A DNA stretch of 43,930 nt from Discostella pseudostelligera (taxonomy: Eukaryota; Bacillariophyta; Thalassiosirophyceae; Thalassiosirales; Thalassiosiraceae), in the NCBI GenBank assembly GCA_036940085.1, contig JALLBK010000018.1:1-43930 (forward strand), given 5' to 3'. Both the position numbers and the translations under genes were made by a program. The notes below the pieces were generated by a model that worked only from the letters and a program-made list of their open reading frames with translations, searched no databases and had not been told where the DNA came from. Below, one piece after another: positions 39,482 through 43,930 of the stretch. Position 1 is the first letter of the stretch. Every line of letters starts with the position of its first letter.

Positions 39482-41414
39482 ATGAAGTTCGCCGCGACGC
39501 TAACCCTATTACCCTTCGTCCTTGGGGAGGGCGAAGAACGCATTCGATTTGGGCGCTCGATGCATAAGCGCTCAAGGAAACTGACGGCGACTGCGAGTGA
39601 CGTGACGACGGCTCCCGACGCATTTGTTGTGGTAGATCAACTTCCGAGCGTTCCTTCCGGACACGACGCAGCCATGGCACCCAACACCGTCGCCGATGTT
39701 GATAAGTCTACCAAGATCTTCGTCCAGGATGAGCAGCGAAAGCTCAAGTCTCCAATGTTCTCGGATCGGCTCCTTCAGCTTCTCCAGTCCAACGATGTTC
39801 CCGACGATAGCATGTCTCTTCACTTCTTCGCCAGCTCAATGTCCATGGACTTCTTCAGCATGGCGACTACCGAGGATGAAACTACCACCTCAACTACCAT
39901 TGCACCACCCACCGATGAATCTACCGGAACACCACCCACTGGCGCTTCTACTCCTTCCCCACCAACGGACGCTTCTACCGTCACACCGCCCACCGACGTT
40001 ACTACGGTTGCACCCGTGACGACAGCGACTCCATCCACTACTCCATCCGCCGCCACCACCACCACTATTACTACTAATACTACGGAGCCAACGGAACCCG
40101 TCTCCGAGCAACATTTCGGCAACATGATTGTAAGTTCTTTGAAGACATACTTAATTGCTTTCCCGATAGAAACCATGCTCACGTTGTTGCGTATCATCTG
40201 CTGTCTCACTATAGTTTGAATATCTTAGCCAATGCGCTGGGTTGGACCTCGATACTGACTCCTGCTTGGTCGACAAGACGATTGATGAGTTCATGCGAGT
40301 GTATGCTACTGAAGCGGGCGGTGTTAATGGTCGTCGAATCCTTCGTGCATTTAGCGACAACATCCGATTCCTTCAAGCGGTCGAGACCACCGATGAGGCT
40401 TGCGGCCGCCCCGACGTCCCGGAGCAAGATATGCGTGCCATCATGAGTGTCGCCGAGGCAGAGTGCGAGCAGTCCGGTATTGATGTTGCTGATGTTGAAT
40501 TCGACTCTGTCCTCAACACCTTCCTGCAACTCTTTGCCAGCAAGGGGTGCTGGGTGTCTCTCTGCAGCGGATCCGACGACTCCACTGAACTTCTTTTCGA
40601 TATCCTTCTTGATGATGCTGCTCAGTGTGCCGGAGTCCAACTGGATGCTAACGAGTGTGTGATGGATCACATTGTCGGGCTCCTCGTCAACGGAGGAGAT
40701 GCCGTCGCCGGTGGAGTTCCTCGCGGCTTTCCTCGGATGCTTCAGCAAGTAGAGTCGGATCCGTGCGATCAGCCGAGTGAGGAAGAGTTGACCTTCTTCG
40801 TTTCGTACTTGTTGACGGACGCGGAGGCCAAGTGCACCGGAACGGGCGTTGATCTTAACTCAACAGATTGGTATTCGCTGTCATCCAGCCTTGTGACCAT
40901 CTTTTCGTCACCAACGTGCTGGGGAGTTGATGGGTGCAGCGACGGGCAAGTTGTATCGGCGAATTCGACCACCGTGGACGTACCCGAGGAAGAGCAAACC
41001 ATCGACATTCAGCTCAGCACCGACAGCGCGGGTCAAAGTGAGAAGAACTACACCGCAGCCGTCTTCGGTGCCATCGGCGGAGTTGTTGCCTTGGCTTTGT
41101 TCGCCGCGGGCCTTCGCAACAGGAGCAAGAGCAAGCAAGATATGGATGATGTTAGTATCCCGGATGACAAGTCCAACGATGGATCCAACGATGGCCAGTC
41201 TACTGCCTACAACACCGCCGATCTGACCTACACTACGACTGGCAACATGGACCGCATCGACGTCAGCCCTCTCCCGTCTCCCGCCTCAATTCGTGGCCCG
41301 GTGCCTCCCATCCTCCCTTCCTTGGAGCAAGGAGATGACTCTCTTGATCTCTCGGAGGAGGAGGGATTGTTCATTAGCGCTCACGGCTCGAGAGATAACG
41401 GTGAATTGCCCTAA
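39482..41414 (+). CDS. Putative silica-associated type I membrane protein (copy B)
   Basis: There are two exons: 39482-40129 and 40215-41414. The 85-bp GT-AG intron is phase 0, giving 615 residues. The ATG at 39482 opens a clean signal peptide (M-K-F-A-A-T-L-T-L-L-P-F-V-L-G), so the in-frame ATG 99 bp upstream was not chosen. Blocks shared with the gene at 18217, in order: R-F-G-R-S-M (22-27); R-K-L (32-34 and 86-88); P-M-F-S-D (91-95); Ser/Met motifs (111-122); a Thr/Pro linker of T-P-P-T-D type; F-(E/D)-Y-L-S-x-C-A at the start of exon 2; A-A-Q-C-A-G-V; S-S-P-(S/T)-C-W-G; one span near 496-516; and a tail with N-T-A-D-L-T-Y. Copy B has a longer tail with acidic D-L-S-E-E-E. A silicalemma or cell wall role is inferred; the pairing with copy A is seen directly. 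Confidence 0.8.
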
Positions 41415-41624
41415 TTGTTTTGCATAAGTTTGATAGGTGTCTCGGAGACTGGTCCCATGCAATGCTCGTGATATGAATCCTAGCCTATAGATGTAACGGA
41501 GTGTGTAAAGATCCAATGCATATTTTCTCTCCGAATAAACTAGAGCTGCTCCTCGTCGTCCACCTCGTTCAGCATCCGGTGCAGGCAACACACCCTCTCG
41601 AATACAATATCGTTCTCACTCGCT

Positions 41625-41913
41625 TCACAACCCCCGCCACATTAGCAACAACTGCATGAGGTCTTCGTCACAGTCACGCCGACAAGTGAGGTAAGTTGGA
41701 AGGTCTTCAAATCCCCGTTCATGCATCCGAGTGCGAGGGTTGATGACACNGCCGACAAGTGAGGTAAGTTGGAAGGTCTTCAAATCCCCGTTCATGCATC
41801 CGAGTGCGAGGGTTGATGACACGCCATTGGTGCCGATCGACGGCCAATCCATCTCCTCCAGAGTATGAGATGAGTCTGACAACTAAGCTTGGGGTACAAA
41901 TAGATGCGTCCAT
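41625..41913 (-). CDS. Weak small open frame interrupted by the assembly duplication
   Basis: From an ATG at 41913 a minus-strand frame runs into the 72-bp duplication. If one copy and the N are regarded as artefact (73 bases), the frame would continue to a stop near 41625 for about 71 residues, ending in a Cys/Asp/Leu-rich stretch. No family is recognised, and the length is within what chance allows. It is listed only because the duplication would hide any real gene here. Confidence 0.15.
41678..41822. repeat. Perfect 72-bp direct repeat around one N
   Basis: Bases 41678-41749 and 41751-41822 are identical, separated only by an N at 41750, the sole ambiguous base in the window. This is the usual mark of two contigs whose overlapping ends were not merged at a scaffold join. 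The true sequence probably has one copy; a real tandem duplication is possible but less likely. Confidence 0.9.
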
Positions 41914-42441
41914 CGTTTTGGGATATCTTGCGATTCAAACGCCACTACTCCAACAAGCCCAACAAGCCGCGACAATCCGAACGACCTTTAACATTTCATG
42001 TGATTTGGCAACTACTATAACCTCACCCATTTGATGAACCGTGCGCATGCACCTCATCCTTCCCACACCAAAAATGCTTCACCCCAAATAATGTCTCCGT
42101 CACGAACATGGCGTAGGGGTAAATAATAATGCGCAACACGGGCCACATTGTCAAATTTTCAACACCTTCCTCTCCTCATTTACGTCGGTTCCGTTTGGCC
42201 ACCACAACAAGGGCGATATAAATAGCTTTGGGTATGGGCTCGTAGGGTAGGATAACTATCCAAAAGATTTCGTGTGGAAAACAATGAGGTTCATCTCATC
42301 GCCGCCCGTCTTTCATCACCATTAGATTATTGAAGTTGGCGCACTGACACTGTCAATGCCCAGCTATCAGGTCTGTCATAATTCATGAGTTATTCGTTGT
42401 CGGCTCGCCGAGCGCTCACGCACCGACGGACAGTCCCCTCG

Positions 42442-42484
42442 CTCCCGCCAAAAGAGCATTACAACTTTTGACTCTCCCGCCATA
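42442..42484. promoter_or_regulatory. E2F-like motif pair
   Basis: CTCCCGCCAAAAG (42442-42454) and CTCCCGCCATA (42474-42484) lie 20-60 bp upstream of the small frame at 42504. They match the same GC-box seen upstream of other genes in the window, and their presence hints that a transcription start is near. Confidence 0.35.
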
Positions 42485-42503
42485 TTTTTGACTCCACCTC
42501 CCA

Positions 42504-42734
42504 ATGGCAACAGGCAGCATGAACATGCAGCAGACAAGAAGCGGAGGTAGAGGCGGTTGGTTTGAACAATTAATAATTCTACTCCTATTACTTTCAATTG
42601 GTCATCGATTGCTTGATGATAATTTATTGGTCAAACGTCAAACGACAACTCAAACTACTACAGATGCATGCTTTGAAAATTTGATGGAACATGGAACACC
42701 TGAAGTCGTAATTCAATCACCTCTTGACTCTTGA
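42504..42734 (+). CDS. Possible small single-span membrane protein
   Basis: This is a 76-residue frame with its ATG at 42504. A Gly/Arg-rich lead is followed by one hydrophobic segment (F-E-Q-L-I-I-L-L-L-L-L-S-I-G), then a Thr/Gln-rich tail with a single Cys. No family is recognised. The E2F-like pair just upstream is the only supporting context. It could be a genuine microprotein, the first exon of a gene whose later exons I cannot see, or chance. Confidence 0.3.
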   Translation: MATGSMNMQQTRSGGRGGWFEQLIILLLLLSIGHRLLDDNLLVKRQTTTQTTTDACFENLMEHGTPEVVIQSPLDS

Positions 42735-43024
42735 CCGCATTCCTTCCGCATTCCTTCGAACATCCCACATTTGATACATCAACCTTCACTCGCGTTTCTT
42801 CGCCATTACTTTACAAATAACAACCAGTTTGTCGATCTCGCTCGCTTTCTCTCGGTCCTCTCTCGTCTACCTCGTGTTGTGGTTTCGTTAAGGACTCCAA
42901 ACGCCGAGACCGAGACCATGGATTCGGCAACGCAATTTCCAACATATTAATACCCGAACACTACTCTGACATCCCAACCCACCAAAACTTCACACACATG
43001 AAGAAGAATGATAGGACGTCTTTT

Positions 43025-43588
43025 TTAGTTTGTCGGATGGGCCACCGCTACGAGGGCAGGAGTAGCAGTAGTAGTAGTATCGCCATATCTATCTCCCCCC
43101 TCCCTACTACCACCAACACCACCATCATTATTATTGTTATAGTCCATTGGTTCCATCTCGGCCACTACTGTCGGCACATAAACACCCGGTGCTAAATCCT
43201 CCTCGGTAAGTGGCACTGCTGAACTGGTTGGTTCTGGTGCAAATTCCACAGTAAAGGTAGAACCCGGTCCCATCCCTTCCGGTACCATAACAGCATTCAA
43301 TCGTCCATCGGGAGCATAGACATGTATGACATCACCCGCGTGGACATTGGGTGGAAGTGTAACAGAAATGTATTTTCCATTATCCGAACCCAAGGGTGCA
43401 CCCTTGTTGTCTTTGCCAACTAATTTCAAGGCATTCCCGCCAGGACAGGTAACAAAATGTACATTTGCCACGGAGGTGTATTCATCGACCTTTGTAAAGG
43501 CACTGTCGGGTGGTTGATAGGATGGTTGCACGATGCGTCTGTTGCCTGGATAGGACGGGGTGGCGATGGCGGAGGAACAGCAGCCCAT
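43025..43588 (-). CDS. Lipid-anchored candidate with PPGVxPGD-type repeats
   Basis: This is a 187-residue protein on one exon with its ATG at 43588. The start M-G-C-C-S-S is a strong N-myristoylation plus palmitoylation motif, predicting attachment to the cytosolic face of a membrane. Residues about 74-117 carry two linked units, V-T-L-P-P-N-V-H-A-G-D-V-I-H-V with A-P-D-G-R and V-M-V-P-E-G-M-G-P-G-S-T-F-T-V. This 'V-P-x-G-x-x-P-G-x-x-F-x-V' type of short beta motif is common in diatom and oomycete proteins of unknown role. The C-terminal 65 residues are acidic, then Asn/Gly-rich and disordered. No catalytic site is visible. A membrane-peripheral adaptor is a guess. Three GC-box motifs lie 265-320 bp upstream. 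Confidence 0.75.
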   Translation of the reverse strand: MGCCSSAIATPSYPGNRRIVQPSYQPPDSAFTKVDEYTSVANVHFVTCPGGNALKLVGKDNKGAPLGSDNGKYISVTLPPNVHAGDVIHVYAPDGRLNAVMVPEGMGPGSTFTVEFAPEPTSSAVPLTEEDLAPGVYVPTVVAEMEPMDYNNNNDGGVGGSREGGDRYGDTTTTATPALVAVAHPTN

Positions 43589-43930
43589 GATGTTGCAGGA
43601 TATTTTATCAGATTGATAGTAATGACTTTTGTTGCGCGCGTAGATGATCTAGATCTAGAGATGAAGCACACCCGCCGTCCCCGAGGCTTGGAATATAAAG
43701 CAATCAACAACGGCAGGCCTCTGGTAATATTTGCTTCTATTGAGTTCGGTTTGGTTATGGTCGTGATTGTTGCAGATTTGTTGCTTTGCCGATGCGTTGG
43801 ATTTTTTGGATTTGGATGCGATCACAATCGCAAGATGGAAGATTCTTTGCAGGTTCCCGCCGTATTATGGTGCTCTTCTCCCGCCATATCTTCTTCTCTC
43901 CCGCCATAATATCTTTGCCACGTGTAATCA
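43589..43930. promoter_or_regulatory. Right-edge promoter region with CCCGCC motifs
   Basis: This 342-bp stretch lies upstream of the MGCC protein (-) and is cut by the right edge. It holds TTCCCGCCG (43854-43862), CTCCCGCCAT (43878-43887) and CTCCCGCCATAAT (43898-43910), evenly spaced at about 20-24 bp. The overlapping plus frame 43457-43909 is antisense to the MGCC gene and lacks motifs. Confidence 0.45.

Larger units (their letters stand above)
41415..43024. other. Long sparse region with assembly junction
   Basis: This 1.6-kb stretch has no firm gene. It contains a single N flanked by a perfect 72-bp direct repeat (41678-41822), a weak minus-strand frame through that repeat, E2F-like motifs at 42442-42484 and a small possible protein at 42504-42734. 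The rest, including 41830-42440 and 42735-43024, shows no coding frame, repeat or RNA gene that I can support. Confidence 0.5.

Noticed and set aside
41750..41750. A sequencing-error frameshift as the explanation for the N
   Set aside because: The perfect 72-bp duplication on both sides fits an unmerged contig overlap better than a single miscalled base.
1..43930. tRNA or rRNA genes
   Set aside because: I looked for T-arm (GGTTCRANNCC) and rRNA-like conserved blocks and found none that fold or match; a covariance-model scan would be decisive.

Overview
This window is nuclear DNA from a eukaryotic alga, most probably a diatom (centric, Thalassiosirales-like by overall feel; the lineage is inference). 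Evidence: short GT-AG introns (35 to 170 bp) join clean reading frames; several precursors begin with a signal peptide followed by an A-F or D-A-F junction of the kind used for complex red plastids; proteins are rich in Ser, Pro, His, Gln and Asn homopolymer; and two paralogous Ser/Met/Thr-rich type I membrane proteins carry R-X-L motifs as in diatom biosilica proteins. No tRNA, rRNA, transposon or CRISPR array was recognised.

Layout. 1-782: no convincing gene. 783-1379 (-): small diatom-type conserved protein. 2420-4112 (+): two-exon protein with five ADxIR/IDDRxREW repeats behind a plastid/secretory presequence. 4980-6951 (+): two-exon membrane protein with an SdrD-B-like domain. 7202-14809 (-): one seven-exon gene for a 2379-residue TPR protein. 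15338-17675 (+): three-exon CLC chloride channel with a plastid-type presequence. 18217-19882 (+): first member of the putative silica-associated pair. 20441-22405 (+): His/Pro-rich protein. 22669-24129 (-): proline-rich protein with a conserved C-terminal domain. 24510-25702 (-): two-exon HIT zinc finger protein. 26425-30813 (+): protein with three WW domains. 31444-34536 (+): candidate Treslin/Sld3-like protein. 34717-36277 (-): three-exon alpha/beta hydrolase. 36797-37552 (+): plastid-targeted two-fold internally repeated protein, a PyShell-like candidate. 38278-39000 (-): PRKRIP1 homolog. 39482-41414 (+): second member of the putative silica-associated pair. 41415-43024: sparse, with a one-base N gap flanked by a perfect 72-bp duplication. 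43025-43588 (-): MGCC-type lipid-anchored candidate.

The genes do not form an operon or one pathway. Three themes recur. Plastid and CO2 or anion handling: the CLC channel and the PyShell-like protein, both with TGACGT/ACGTCA (bZIP/CCRE-like) motifs upstream. Cell wall and surface: the paralog pair and the SdrD-B protein. Nuclear and cell cycle: the HIT finger, PRKRIP1 and Treslin-like proteins. E2F-like TTTGGCGS/TTTCCCGCC clusters occur in several intergenic regions, including the one upstream of the Treslin-like gene. All exon joins were deduced by eye from frame continuity and splice-site sequence; no transcript data or database searches were available.
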